64,000 nucleotides of DNA from NCBI GenBank assembly GCA_907165065.1, contig OU015550.1, positions 6,359,501-6,423,500 of the forward strand. The letters are read 5' to 3'. Below are positions 1-11,850 of this stretch, one piece after another (position 1 is the first letter of the stretch; the number at the start of each line of letters is the position of its first letter). The notes under the pieces are model-generated. The model searched no databases. It was not told the DNA's origin and saw nothing but the letters and a program-made list of their open reading frames with translations. Source of the DNA: Caprimulgus europaeus. Its lineage: Eukaryota > Chordata > Aves > Caprimulgiformes > Caprimulgidae. Both the position numbers and the translations under genes were made by a program.

Positions 1-3000
1 CTCAGCTGCGGCTTTGAGCACAGATTCCCTTTTCACTCTGGGGGTGGAGGGGAGGAGAACAGATTTTCCAGAAAAAAAAAATAATATTTCTAAGTGACAC
101 ATGCAGAAAAAAAAAATAAATCCCACAACAATGACCTTATGGTGTGAGTCAACAACAGCAACAGCCACCTTTGTTCTGGGGGGGCTGTAAAACACTTGGG
201 GGGAGAAGAAGGCAGCTCTGCCCCTGCACCCACTCGGGGGTCCCTGGACCCTGCGCCTGCGGTGCCGCTGAGCCCCGTCCACAGCCCGGCCTCACCACTT
301 TGAGGCATCAGTGTACCACGCTCACTCCTCTTTCCTTCCTTTCTGCTCTTGTGCCTGGAGGTTTGGAGGAGGGTTTTTGTGGGACTTTAAATTGTAATGT
401 CTCCCTTAAAGAGAAAAAAAAAGCAGAAGCTCATAAACCAAGAGGTGGTGAGTGGCGAGTGCTGTCCTGGCTCTTCCCGGCCTTGGAAGGAAGTGAAAGC
501 AAAGCGGAGAGAGGATGTGAATGTGAAACAGGGTCACATCTGGTTTAACAGAGAGTGATTGTGGGCTGGTGAATAACGAGCCAGGATGAGAGTCTGGAGC
601 CTGGCGTCGGTGACCAATGTCATGTCACTGCTCTGTGCCTCAGTTTCCCCATCCATGGAAAGAGGAGGGACAATCTAGTCTTGACAGAGTGCTGGGTGAG
701 CTGGGAAGGGCTGGACAGGAGCAGAGTCCTCCTGGTTTCTTTCTGAAACTTCCCACTTAGGGACCATTTCACCTTCCCCCTTGGATCCAGGGCACGGTGA
801 TGTTAAAAATCCACTGCCAGTGTTTCTCACAGATGGGAAAACCTGAAGAAAACTCCCCCCATTTGCACACAGCTTTGCTGAAAGGCAAAGTTCACTGCCC
901 TTAAAATCCAGATTTTGTTCCAAAGATGATTTCAACCAGTGTCAAAAGCAAATTGTCAGGGGAGAGTCAGATCTGGGAAGCTCTTCCCTTCCACATCCCT
1001 TTCCCTGGCTTGAACTGGGGGGATTTCTCTGGGTGACTCACCCGCAGTGGTTTGAACAGCCAGACAAAGATGTGAATCCGCTGCTGACTCTTCTCCAGTG
1101 CTGCAGCAGTGCCCAGTCTCAGCCCTGGCCAGTCCTGACCATCACTGGGAGCAGAGCAGTGAAGCTGGAGAGCATGTGGGACCCTGACCATCACTGGGAG
1201 CAGAGCAGTGAAGCTGGAGAGCCTGCAGGGCGCTGGGCTCGGGCAGCACCGCGGTGGCCGGAGCTGACGGATGGGGCTGTGAGAGGTGCTGGTGCCCACG
1301 GCAGCGGGACAATAAAGAGCGTTAATGCCCCGAGGACACGGCAGCGCCGGGATAACCCACATCACCAGCGCTCCCTCGCGACTTTAACTCTCGGGAGACA
1401 GCAGGAATGGCTTTGCCTGATTTCTCAAGGAACACGTGTGGTGACCTGGGCACCTCCTGCAGAGACAACCCGTCCCTCCTCCCTGGTGCTGACACTGGGA
1501 GTGGGAGGGGAGCAAACGGGATCGCTCCCAGGGCAGAGCGGTGGGGATGAGCACATGGAGTCAATCTACTGATGGTGGGAACACGACCCAGGCTGTGCTG
1601 GGTAAGCCGGGCTCTGACAGGAGGTGTTTGCCCCTCTCCTGAGCAGGCTGCAGGAAGAGCTTCGCTCCTTTTAAGTCCTGGGGGACAGTAAATCTTCCCG
1701 GCAGCAGCCGTCTCCATGTACGGGGATGGCATCCCTTCCCCGGGAGGCTGCTTGCTGTGGGCACGGACCCTCGCCCTGGGTGGGGAGATGCTGCTCCAGA
1801 GGTGACACCAGTACCTGGAAAACAGTGAGAACTGGTGTGATACTCACACTCCCGGTGTGGTTTTGCTGGGCTGGATTGTGTGGCTTTGGATTTTAAACCT
1901 CCTGAAACCTGGGAATGAGTGTATGGGTTTGCTCTTCTTGCTCAGCTCGTCGGGGAGCTCAGCGCCTGCGTGGGAGGCAGCCGGGGCTGTCAGACCAGTA
2001 CAGCCCAGTGGGTTTGCCCAGCAGACAGCAGGGATGTGGCTGCTGCAGCTCTGGAATGGCCCCTGGAACTCCCTGAAGTACAAACAGGACAGGAACATGG
2101 AGACAGGGCTTGGGTGCACAATATTTTTGTGTGTTTCTAATTGCATTGTAGTGGAGTTTTTTATGGTTTTCTTTGGGTGTGGCTGTGGAGTGGGTGAAGT
2201 CGGGCAGAGCAACTGGCCCAGGACCCCGTTTGATGCCAAATCCCCTCACCCCCACAGTGATGAGCAGCGATTCCCCCTGTTCTCCAGCTCTCCCTGCCCA
2301 AGGCTGCTCCTTTCTCTCCAGGTACCTCCTGGCTGCCTGAGCTGCATCACGCTGTGTTTTTCTCACTGACCCATCAGTTACCGGCCAAAAGGATTTGGGG
2401 GTCACCACGAAGAGCTGACCCCCATTTGTGCAGCAACCAGAACCCTTCCATGGTCTTGGCCACCCCTTCCCTTCCCCATTAACCCCAGATGAGTTTTGGC
2501 ACTGTGACACGTCACACAGCAGTGGGCTGGTCCTTGTCCCACCGCGTCACATCATGACGGAGGAGCCGGGCAAAACGTGCAGCGCTGCCTGTGCTGTTCA
2601 CGTTGTGACATTGTCCCAGCACCTGGGGACACATCACGGGAGCTGCTGCAGCACATCTGCCCCTGGGCGAGACACCCCCAGCCTCCAGCTGCCGGGGTTG
2701 GTGTTTGGGCTGGGTTTGGGGAGCAGGGTGCCTGGGTCTCCTGTCAATCAGAATTTCTCCCTGTTCCTCTGAGCCTACCTGGTGAGGTGATATCCTCTTT
2801 ATTTTGCAGAACAAACAGGACTGAGATGGTTTCTTCTGCTCTTTCGAGTGGTTTTGCAGCTCTTGGGAAATGCAGCTTTTTGGAATATTTCATTCCCAGA
2901 GAAGCTTCCCCGACTTGTGCAGTGACACAGGGACTTCACCCATCAAGCAGCGGCAGATTTGAGCGTTCACCTCCCGTGTAGCGTGAGAGGAAATCACCTG

Positions 3001-4127
3001 TTTCCTTGTAAAAGCCTTTCTGCAGGGCTGTCCTCAGGCTCCTGGCAGGCAGCAGCAGGATCCCACTGGAGCTCAGGACCCTCCACCACCCAGGACAGTT
3101 TTGAGCAGCACAGAACTTTCCATCCTCGCTCCTCATTAGAGATTGTTTTAAAATCCCATAAAAATAACATGAAATAAATCACGGGGAGATGAAAGGGAGG
3201 TTTGAGCTGGCGGGGGATTCTTTGAAGAGGCACTATTTACACAAATTGGCTGGCTGACACGAGAGAAACTGTTTTGACGTTTTATAAACTGCTGATAATT
3301 TTGCATCTAAGTATGGCAAGGCTGGGGGAGGCAGAAGAGGGCGAAACGCCAGAGTCGAGAGCCTGAGCTCTCTTCCCAGCTCTTAGTTTTGACCACCAGC
3401 AAATTATTTAACTGCAGCTAAATATTGCAATTTACAGTAGCCTCTTTCTCTGAAAAGGGAGAGGGAGCAAAGTGCCGTTCCTCTGCCGGGGAGCAGCCGC
3501 GCTGCCCGGTGTGGGTGGCACTTGCCAACGTCACTGTCCTTCCCAGGGCAGGGGTGAGGACATGGGGTGGAATCTCCATTTAGCGGGATCTCTGTGTCAG
3601 TTTGTCCCCAACAAGGGCTGAACAGACCCTGCCTGAAACGTGGGGCTCTAACATCAAGCACAATAAATACAGGTGCTCAAAATGAGGCTGTAGTTTGGAC
3701 TTTAGCTGCACGGAAGCAAGCTGCGTTCGTGGTATTTAAACAGAGGTCTGCACAGCGTTTGCTCACTCTCAACAACACATGCCTGCCTTTCTTCTTCCTG
3801 AGTGAAAACCCCAAATCTCGACAAATGATTAAAGGTGCAGCTCTTCGATCCCACATGAAGCTGAAGGCCTGGCCATTTATTGTCATTTAAAAGCCCATTA
3901 ACACGTTCTGAATAGCACTGCTGGCTCCTTTGCCCGGGTTAGACAATGACTTCCAGCCTCTCCAAACTCTTCCTGTACTTGACAGGAGTTCACCGTCCCT
4001 TCCGCCCTCGCCTGTGCCAGCGGTGGCATTGGCCTGATGGGGACAGTCACCTTTGTCCCGAGAGGCTGCAGAGCAGAACACAAGATATCAGATGCTCATC
4101 GCATGCAGAATGTTATTTTTATTATTA
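1..4127. other. Intergenic DNA, no gene recognised
   Basis: GC-rich, moderately CpG-poor sequence with open frames in several registers on both strands. None gives a protein I recognise, and none is bounded by a convincing set of splice sites, so I treat them as chance ORFs. Visible internal structure is a 49-bp-period tandem duplication near 1.13-1.22 kb and short A-rich runs near 75-120 and 415-425. A Met-initiated frame at 1033-1572 (+) runs straight through the tandem duplication, which argues against it being coding. Confidence 0.6.
1134..1222. repeat. Two-copy tandem duplication, 49-bp period
   Basis: A 40-bp block (1134-1173) recurs identically at 1183-1222, with 9 bp between copies. 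It begins CCTGACCATCACTGGGAG and ends GCTGGAGAGC. The identity suggests a recent local duplication. I see no related copy elsewhere in the window. Confidence 0.9.
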
Positions 4128-4265
4128 ATAGAATCCCAGACTGGTTTGGGTTGGAAGGGACCTTAAAGCACATCCAGTTCCAACCCCCCTGCCATCAGCA
4201 GGGACACCTTCCACTAGACCAGGTTGCTCAAAGCCTCATCCAACCTGGAAGCCTCATCCAACCTG
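4128..4265 (-). mobile_element. CR1 LINE 3' end fragment
   Basis: Reading rightwards this is the reverse complement of the 3' terminus of an avian chicken-repeat-1 non-LTR retrotransposon. Recognisable blocks include TGGTTTGGGTTGGAAGGGAC, TTCCAACCCCCCTGCC and ACTAGACCAGGTTGCTCAAA. The element's 3' end lies at the left (about 4128, where the usual ATAGAATC-type tail is eroded), so it is on the - strand and truncated at its 5' side near 4265, as most CR1 copies are. The last 35 bp consist of an 18-bp unit (AAGCCTCATCCAACCTGG) present twice, at 4231-4248 and 4249-4265. No reverse-transcriptase coding remains. CR1 is the abundant LINE of birds and other sauropsids, so it is the main taxonomic marker in the window. 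Confidence 0.92.
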
Positions 4266-7200
4266 TATTACTATTGCTAGCAGTAAAGCTGATAACGCCT
4301 GGTTTCTGCCCAAGGAAAGACCTGTGTGAGCAGTGGGGTCTCATGGCAAACATGGGTCCAGCAGCAGCAGTGTGAAAAGTGAGCAGAGCTTGGGCTGAAG
4401 CTCCTGGGGGTCTCGTGCTGCTGTCCCTCCTCCAAGCCATGTGGCACATGGGTCCGGATGCTGCTGAAGTCCCCGAGGAGCAGCAATGAGCAGCTGGGAG
4501 TCTAACCAAGTCCCATTACCCCTTTCTTGGTCCTCTCCATCCCCTCTATTGCCCCAGCCGTTCCCTTTACCCGAGTCCCCTCCTGCCAGGCAGCTGCAGG
4601 GAGCCTGACGGGATGTCACCCACATCAGGAATTGGGGATTCCTGGGTCAGGACCAGCAGGAATTTGGTTGCAACAAGGATGGAGGCTGTGGACTCTGGGT
4701 GTGCCTGGCTCCATCCTTCACCTTCCTTGTGGAAACCTCCTGCCATGGGTGAGTGCTCCGGGATGGAGAATATCTCAGTGTAATTGATTTATGAAACGTG
4801 ACTCACTCTGACTGGCGTTCACGGACTAATTCATCATTGTCAGCATAACTACTTGGAGGGGAGGCAGAGCTTATATTTCCCCTGGATATCTTTGAAGTGC
4901 TTTTTTCCCTGCCTTTGGTTCTCTAATCAAACCAAGGTCTTATTTATAGTGTGGCCATTTATGTCTGGGTAAACCCAGAGTGGCCCCAATGGCTTAAAAG
5001 GATTTACTCCAGATTTGCATGGGTGTAATGAGCAGAGGGATTTGGCCCTGCAGTAATCCCCGCAGAGGTGGAAGCTGAGGTTTTCCCCCCCAGGAACAGT
5101 CATTCACATGACAATGAACATATGAAACCACACAGCCCTTTCTGAAGGGGGAGGGAGATCAGAGATGCCACTGAAAACAAACCATTTCGCGGGGAACTGG
5201 TCCTGGGAGGGTGCAGAGTGCCTGGAGCTTCCCTGGAGCTCGGCTCTGCGCCGGACCAAGCTCTGCAAACAGGAAGATGAGCTGGAGCAGGCGGGCTCAG
5301 GAGCCTGCCAGGGTCCAGGTTTAGCAGGGAGGCTCTTCGGGAAGGAAGCGTTGTTTATACCTTTTTATTTTTAATTCATGTATATTTGGATCCAGCCCTT
5401 TCCATGATGTGTGGCACAAATCGAGGCCTCTTTTGTTCTACAATTAACTCAGAGATGTTACTTAGTTCCTTAGGGAAAAAAAAAAAAAAAAGATTTATTT
5501 TTCTTTACTGTCTATTTGCAGCAAAACACACACAGATCTCTCACAGGAGAAGAAAACAGCTTTTCTAATCAGCCTCATTGCCGAGATTGCTGCCCTGATT
5601 TTTAGGGAAGTAAATTGTTCTTAAACACTTGCCCCAGTACAGTTTTGGAGTCTCATAGTGATGTATCTGGAGTATCTTGGAGTAAGATGGGTTAGTGCTG
5701 GAGGAATGGCAACACACTGACTCTGCAGTGGAAGGGAATTTAAACTGGGCATGCCAGGCAGAGCGAGGAGAAGATCTGTGCCCGGAGCAGACAGACCCAT
5801 CGCCAGCGCTGCCCCTGGACGAAGCTGTTTGCTGCACGCAGGCGAGTGTTTGATTTCCTTATCTTGTGCAAGTTTAATTTGTGGAGGAAATCCTGTCCCC
5901 CTTTGCCTGCCTGGCACCAGCGTGGCCCCGTGCCGGGCTCTGCCGTCATCAAGGCAGGAAGGATCTTCAGGGCAGCCCCGTTACCACCAGCCTGAGGAGC
6001 GCACAGCCACGGGTCCGGGCAGGTAACGCCGGGCGAGGGTAAATCCCAGCATTTCAGGTTCCTCGGATACCCAAAGCAAACAGCGTCATTTGCTCTTGAA
6101 TAGCGAGCGAGGCCACTGACAAATGGGCGATTTATGGCCACTCTGGGCTGCAGCCTGAAAGGCTCTTTGCCATCCCTCAGAGACGTCATTCAGGGCTCTT
6201 TGCTGCAAACGTACCCACTCCGGACCCAGCTCTGTAAGCCCCCGGAGCTGGCTGCCCTGCCCGGCACCCCTGGGTCCAGCCCGGCTGCTCTGTGGTGTGT
6301 TTTGAGGGATTGGGTCAGTTTGGGTTTGTGTTTTAAAGGGTGGAGAAGCCACAGCTCTCACCAGCATCACCCTCTGGCATTGTTGGAGTGACAGGGATGC
6401 ACGGAGGGCACCTCCCGCTTCCCAGCCAGGCAGGGGCTGGAGCCTGCAATGAGCCACCTCACTGCTCGTAGCCGAGGGACGGAGGGCACAGAGCAGATGA
6501 GCGAGGAGTGGTTTGGGAGCCCTGGCTGCCTCCCGGGTTCATGCCCCGGCAGCAAGGCGGGGTGGTGACAGGAGCCATCAGCGAGAACCCGTCAGTCTGG
6601 TATGCGGCACCTCACCACAACATGCGGCGCAGGCAGTAAAACAGGCGATGAGATGGGCTGATATCTCTGCGGTTTCTGTAGCTCTGGAAAGACAAGTGGA
6701 GTTTTCTGTTATTAAGGTGACTCTAAGAAGTGGCCCCAGTCACCCTACGAGCTGGGTACACGTTCTGGTGTGCCAAACAGGACAGCAATTCTTGGGAGAC
6801 TTCCTGGCTGTTGTGAGTGAATGTGAGAGCTCCTGGCAGATAAATACCCTCATCCCCAGCGTGCTTCTTCCTTGAGAAAGCAGCCCTGGGAGCACAGCTT
6901 CATTCCAGCCCTCCCCACCATGCGGGGACAACATCTGTGACTTGCTCCTCGCTGGCACTGCTGGAGGGGGGCTCAGACCAATGTCCACCCATCCATTTCA
7001 GTGGGAAGCCAGGAAACTTGGTGACCCAAAACCCAGCTTTGCCCCACACTGCTCAGGTCTTTGCTGGGCTGTGTGCTGTGGGGTCAGTGGGTTCGGCTTT
7101 TTTCCCAATACCTGGCATTGCCTGGCATAAATGCCACTACAGTTTAGTCCATGAGACCTTAATCTTCACCGCTGTCAGTCCTACACCCACCCCATCATCA

Positions 7201-10200
7201 CGTTCACATAGGAGAGTTTGTCAGGTCCAAGTGGACACACCTTTGGAAAGCAAGAGGTTTTGGTGGCAAACAGAGGAGAAAAGCGAAGTGCTGTGTGTGA
7301 GAACAAATGGCCACGTTTGTTTTGAAGGCTTGGGAGTAGAAGGAAAAGATTTTGAAGATTTTGCACGTTACTACAGGGAGAGGAGCCACTGTTTCATGCA
7401 GTCACAAAGCAGTGCCAGCTGTAACTCTGTCCCAGGATAAAGCTTCTCTTCTCAGAAATGGCCATTAACAAGGTCCTGCTTCAGTGGGAGTTGAGAGTCA
7501 TCACACGTTTCCTTGTGATATGGAAATTAATACGAAACCCTGATTTTAGGAAATGCTCCATTTCCCATCTTCTAGGCTCAGCTATTAGTTTTGCAAACCC
7601 AAGCACGGGTGAGCAGCAGGGAAGGCTGCAGCTGCACCCCTGGGCTCTGCACGGAGCACTCAGGACGGGGGACACAGCACTTACCACACGACAGGATGAA
7701 GGGGTCCCTGCAGCCGGTGTCCCCAAGGCCACCCCAGGGCCGGCAGCGCCTGGGGCAGAGCCACAGCCAAGGGGCTCAGCGTGCGCTTGCTGGGCTCCAC
7801 ACGTCTCTGCACGGCAGCTCGCTGTGCCCAGCCAGCACCTCCACGCTCCCATCGACGCTCAAACCGGCAGCAGAACATCTGCAGCACCATGAGGAGGCTC
7901 GTGCTGGTGCTGAGCCCCAGGCGGGAGCCGCTGCAGCCGCGGGTGCTGCAATCTGTGCGGGCAGCGACCGCGGCCGCTCGCGCCGACAGCCAGCACGGGC
8001 TGGTCTGCTCCGCCGTGCAGACCCATCTGTCGTGCTTCTCACATCATATGCAACTGTTTTCTCTTTGCTCACTTCTGTTGCTAAACACTGGCTGGGAGAT
8101 GAGCTATTTTAGAAGGCATCTGCTGTTATTTATACAAACACTTTCTTTCCAAAGGACAACAGAGGAAAGTGTTGAGAGCCAAAGCACCCAAACGTTTCTA
8201 GGATGTAATTGGGCTTTTTTTCTGCTGTTGATGGGCACACTGCTCACTGCCCACAGACACCACAGCTCCTCTGTTGAAGAGTTCACTGCTCTCCGTGATC
8301 TTTAGCTGCAGAAAGGCAGAGGAGCGTGTGGTGGCCCAGCACGGGGTGACCCTGCCAACCCCGGCGAGCTGATGGCAGCACCCATCTGCCAGCCCATGGG
8401 CTCTGGTTGGAGAACCACGAAAGAGACATCCAGTCCTTACTCAGGCAAAGTTTCCAGTGAACTGAGTCATAACTGGAGTGGAAATTACTCATGATCTGGT
8501 GAGGAGGCAACAGCTGATTTGAGAGAGGAATTCAGGGCTGCGTGGCAGGGTGGATGTGAGTGTGACACGCTGCTTCTGCCCAGAAGGACCAAGGACGACT
8601 GTCCTGCAGTGGAACATTTTCTTTTCAGCACAGGCTGTGAGGAGACACAGGTGCCTCGTGCTCCCTCTTATTCAGAGTTTGCTTTACTGTTAACATAAAG
8701 TAATGGCCTTTCTGCAGGAAAATACCGACTCTTTCCTGAGCAAGCAGCATAGAGCCAGTGTTGCCAGCTTGTGTTCAGGGAGCAATCAGAAAATGAGGAG
8801 TGTGATCATAACACTGAGTGTTCCTGTCATCATAATTATAGTGGAGCAACTAATAGAAAGAGCTGAGAAACAGCCTCTCCTGAAAAAGCTGTTTTAAGAC
8901 AAGCTCCTGCTAATACCTAAAAGCAGAAGGAGTAAGAGATGGCTGGAGTGTGCCAGAGGGTCTCCAAGACCATGGGATGATTAGGTCCACTTAGGACAGC
9001 AGAGCAGCACTAATTGGAAACACATATCTCTTATCCAGGTACAGGTGAGTTCATTATTAACTCACTGGTGTCTTTATAAAGCCTGTCCTGCAGCCCTGAG
9101 CCTGCCCTGGCTGCTGGGCTGGGGTGACTGGTATGGGTGAGGGTGGGAGAAGGACTGTCTGAAGACTTGGGGTTCCTGCTGTGTCTGATCCCTGGATGCT
9201 GGTAATCACCAGGACTGACCCTGGGAGGGAGCAGCCATCAACTGGGAGAAATCAGGAACAGGTAATGAAGAAAGCTCATTGATCTCATGGGGTTTCCAGC
9301 AGTAGCTGGGTTGCTATTTTTACCTGCTAATTAAAAATTATCCCCTGGCTATACTACAGTCATTGTGTGACCCTGCTCAGACAAAACAAGTGTTTGAAAC
9401 ACATGAAAGGAAATGTGGGAGCATTTGTTGCATTAGACTTTCTAACATCTCAATATCTATGACACTTAATCTCAAGGCAATGTTTGTTTCACTGTGTGTG
9501 GTTACCAGCATACCTACAAAGGAATGGCTCTGACTTCCTCTAGTACTTAAAACCTTAAAATTTATTTTTTACTTATTTTTTAAAATTATTTTTAATTTTT
9601 CCCCATATTTTCTGCCCCTTCCCTACACAGCCTGAATTTTACCAAATGGAAGTAGCAAAATGGAAGCTGTGTCTGTCCTAGAAACAGGAGAAACCAGCTG
9701 GCAGCTGCTTGTGGAAGATGAGGTTGGTACCTGGGTGACACAGTGAGGCACCACCCAGTTGTGTGGGGTGAGCAAGTGCCTGGCTCCAAAGTGCTGTACA
9801 GGAAGAAGTTGGGTAACAGCAGAAAATAGGTGGTTGCAGCAGTGAGTTCAGTCTGTCAGCTGAAAGAATAACACTTGTTATTGGTGTAGGTATGAGCTGC
9901 TGCTGGGTTAGATCCCACCCCAAGCTGGGACCATCTCCCACTGTGTGTCCCAGCTTCTGAAAGACAAAAATCACCTCTCCCATCCAAAACCAAGATGCAA
10001 CGAACTGTTCAGTAGCAGCTCTCTGCCGTGAACAGACTGGCTATGTAGCAGGGGGATGCACGGATAACAGAATGCTTGGAAGAGTAATTGAAATACAACT
10101 CCACAACCAACACCTGTGACTAAAGACAGAGGTACCCAGGCTAATGTCTCAGCTCCTGTTTTAGCTCTCCCAGGGTCATTTCCTTGCCAACAGTCTCCTC

Positions 10201-11240
10201 TGGTAGTAAATGCCAGGCTGCTACAGTTTTGGACAAGTAAATTCTTGCTCACAGAAAGCAAATAGTAAAAGCAGCCCATTATGTTGCCATTAGATTAAAA
10301 AATGGGAAAGCCTGTGTATGGTAATGAGCTGTTCTCTCCATACCTGAGCAGCGGGAGGTGTGAGGTGTGCTTCCTTCCCCAGAGAGTTTCACAGTCTCCT
10401 ATGATATTTAGTTATAAAACCCTTGAACCAGAAACCCATTATCAGTCTTTGCCTCCCTCCTAACTCTGCAGGATCACAAAGAGCAGACACCAGCCTGACA
10501 CTGGGATTTTCTGGTATGCTTGCAAGGTAGGATAATGTCTGGGAAGCTGCACAAGAAGCCTCCATCCTATGTCCATTTTGGATAGACCAGTGAAAGTCAC
10601 CGAGGAGGAAAGCCCTGGTTTGCTGGTACTTTTGGTAAAGGGAGCCCTGTTCCTGCCTCCTCATCCTTTCTGCCATCCCCATGCTCCCAGGTGGGGACAT
10701 TGTCTTTAAGGCTCAAACCTGAAAAGTACTTCAGCATTTGCAGGTCCCAGTTGGGGTTCAGCCTTTTCTGTGTTTTCAGGCAACTTTAATGATACTGGTG
10801 AGTCAGGGGAGAACGGCAGCAGCGCTGCTGCCCCAGGGTTGTAGCTCATGGAGAAGCCAGCCCAGGGTTTCCCTTTGGAAACCTGCTTGTGGAGCACTGT
10901 CTTGGGGCTGGCTGTCCCTCTCCAGCTTCCACACCTCCCAGCTCATCTGCCCAATTATCCAGCAGCTTCACCCAGGCAGTGAGCATCGAAAAAAACAGGT
11001 CTGCTGCAGCCTGAGGAGGGGTGGTGTTTGGGCAGAGGAGTCTGGTCACTCTGGTAAGAGGCTCGTGGCTCTGGAGCTCACCTGCCTCCACAGAACTCTC
11101 CAGTGCTGGTGTGTGTTAAATGATCTGCCACGGTCTGACCCCAGCAAGGACGCTGCACCCTCCGGAGCACTGCATCGGGGTGCTGCAGGGCTGGTGATGT
11201 GAGGTGACACACGGGCCCAGTGACCCCTGCAGCCGCCTCA
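4266..11240. other. Intergenic DNA, no gene recognised
   Basis: No recognisable coding exon on either strand. The stretch alternates GC-rich segments with AT-rich islands. It has an A17-type run near 5476-5492 and a very AT-rich patch at 9545-9605. The AT-rich island at 4.79-5.05 kb is listed separately. A frame at 8703-8897 (+) has a short isoleucine-rich hydrophobic run but no homology I can name and is not called a gene. An ADORA3-like receptor exon, which sits upstream of RAP1A in mammals, is not visible. Confidence 0.55.
4785..5050. promoter_or_regulatory. Candidate regulatory element (AP-1, MEF2 and octamer motifs)
   Basis: An AT-rich island between GC-rich flanks. It holds an exact AP-1 heptamer TGACTCA at 4799-4805, a consensus MEF2 site TTATTTATAG at 4940-4949, and an exact octamer half ATTTGCAT at 5013-5020. 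Motif presence is seen directly. Regulatory function and evolutionary conservation are inferences that need an alignment. It is about 10 kb upstream of the RAP1A CpG island and could serve RAP1A or an unseen neighbour. Confidence 0.35.
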
Positions 11241-11269
11241 TCAGCCAGAGGATTTGCTGTTAGGGCAGT

Positions 11270-11850
11270 GTCAGTGATGTGGGTATGCAGTTAATAATTA
11301 AGTCATTATTCCTAATGATCCACTGCAATCTTGGGCGTAAAGAAAATATAATGTTTGCGCTTCAGAAGCGCGTGTTGAGCTCTTTGTAATGAGCATTTTT
11401 CCCTGATTCTTCCATGACTATAGCTTAAAAATAAATATTATTGTAATTTAGAGACGACCAGTTCCTTTTTTGTGTGGTTTAATTTCAGACAATCAGGACA
11501 TGATCATAATTCAGTCAGCACCTCTGCTTTTAATGACTAGAGCAATAATAACGTGTTATTAGCCCGCATAGTGTCAAATACACTTTCATTTACATGCGCT
11601 GTTGATGTCTGTTACCGAGCTGACTTCTGCTCTCTAGTCCTGTGATTCTACCAGCCAGGAATCCAAGCTCATTATATGATTGCAAATTGTTTCTGGGTTT
11701 CATTAAATCAGCAAATAGGCATTAGCTAGATATTTAAATCAGCTGAACTTGTGATAATTTATCCAAATGGGCAATTTTTATTTTGGAATTAAAAAGTCCT
11801 GAGGGATTATGATTCATTTTCAATTTTCTGTATAAATCTCAGTACAACCC
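11270..11850. promoter_or_regulatory. Candidate conserved non-coding element rich in homeodomain cores
   Basis: About 580 bp of AT-rich, non-repetitive, high-complexity sequence with many TAAT/ATTA cores. It contains a 16-bp inverted repeat TAATAACGTGTTATTA at 11546-11561 (7-bp arms, GT spacer) and a short GC hairpin GCGCTTCAGAAGCGC at 11357-11371. It has no ORF and no resemblance to CR1. The composition and texture resemble deeply conserved vertebrate enhancers. That reading is inference, since conservation cannot be measured here. It lies 3 kb upstream of the RAP1A CpG island. Confidence 0.4.

Noticed and set aside
5476..5492. Poly-A run as the tail of a processed pseudogene or SINE
   Set aside because: No gene-like or SINE-like body precedes it on either strand and no target-site duplication was evident.
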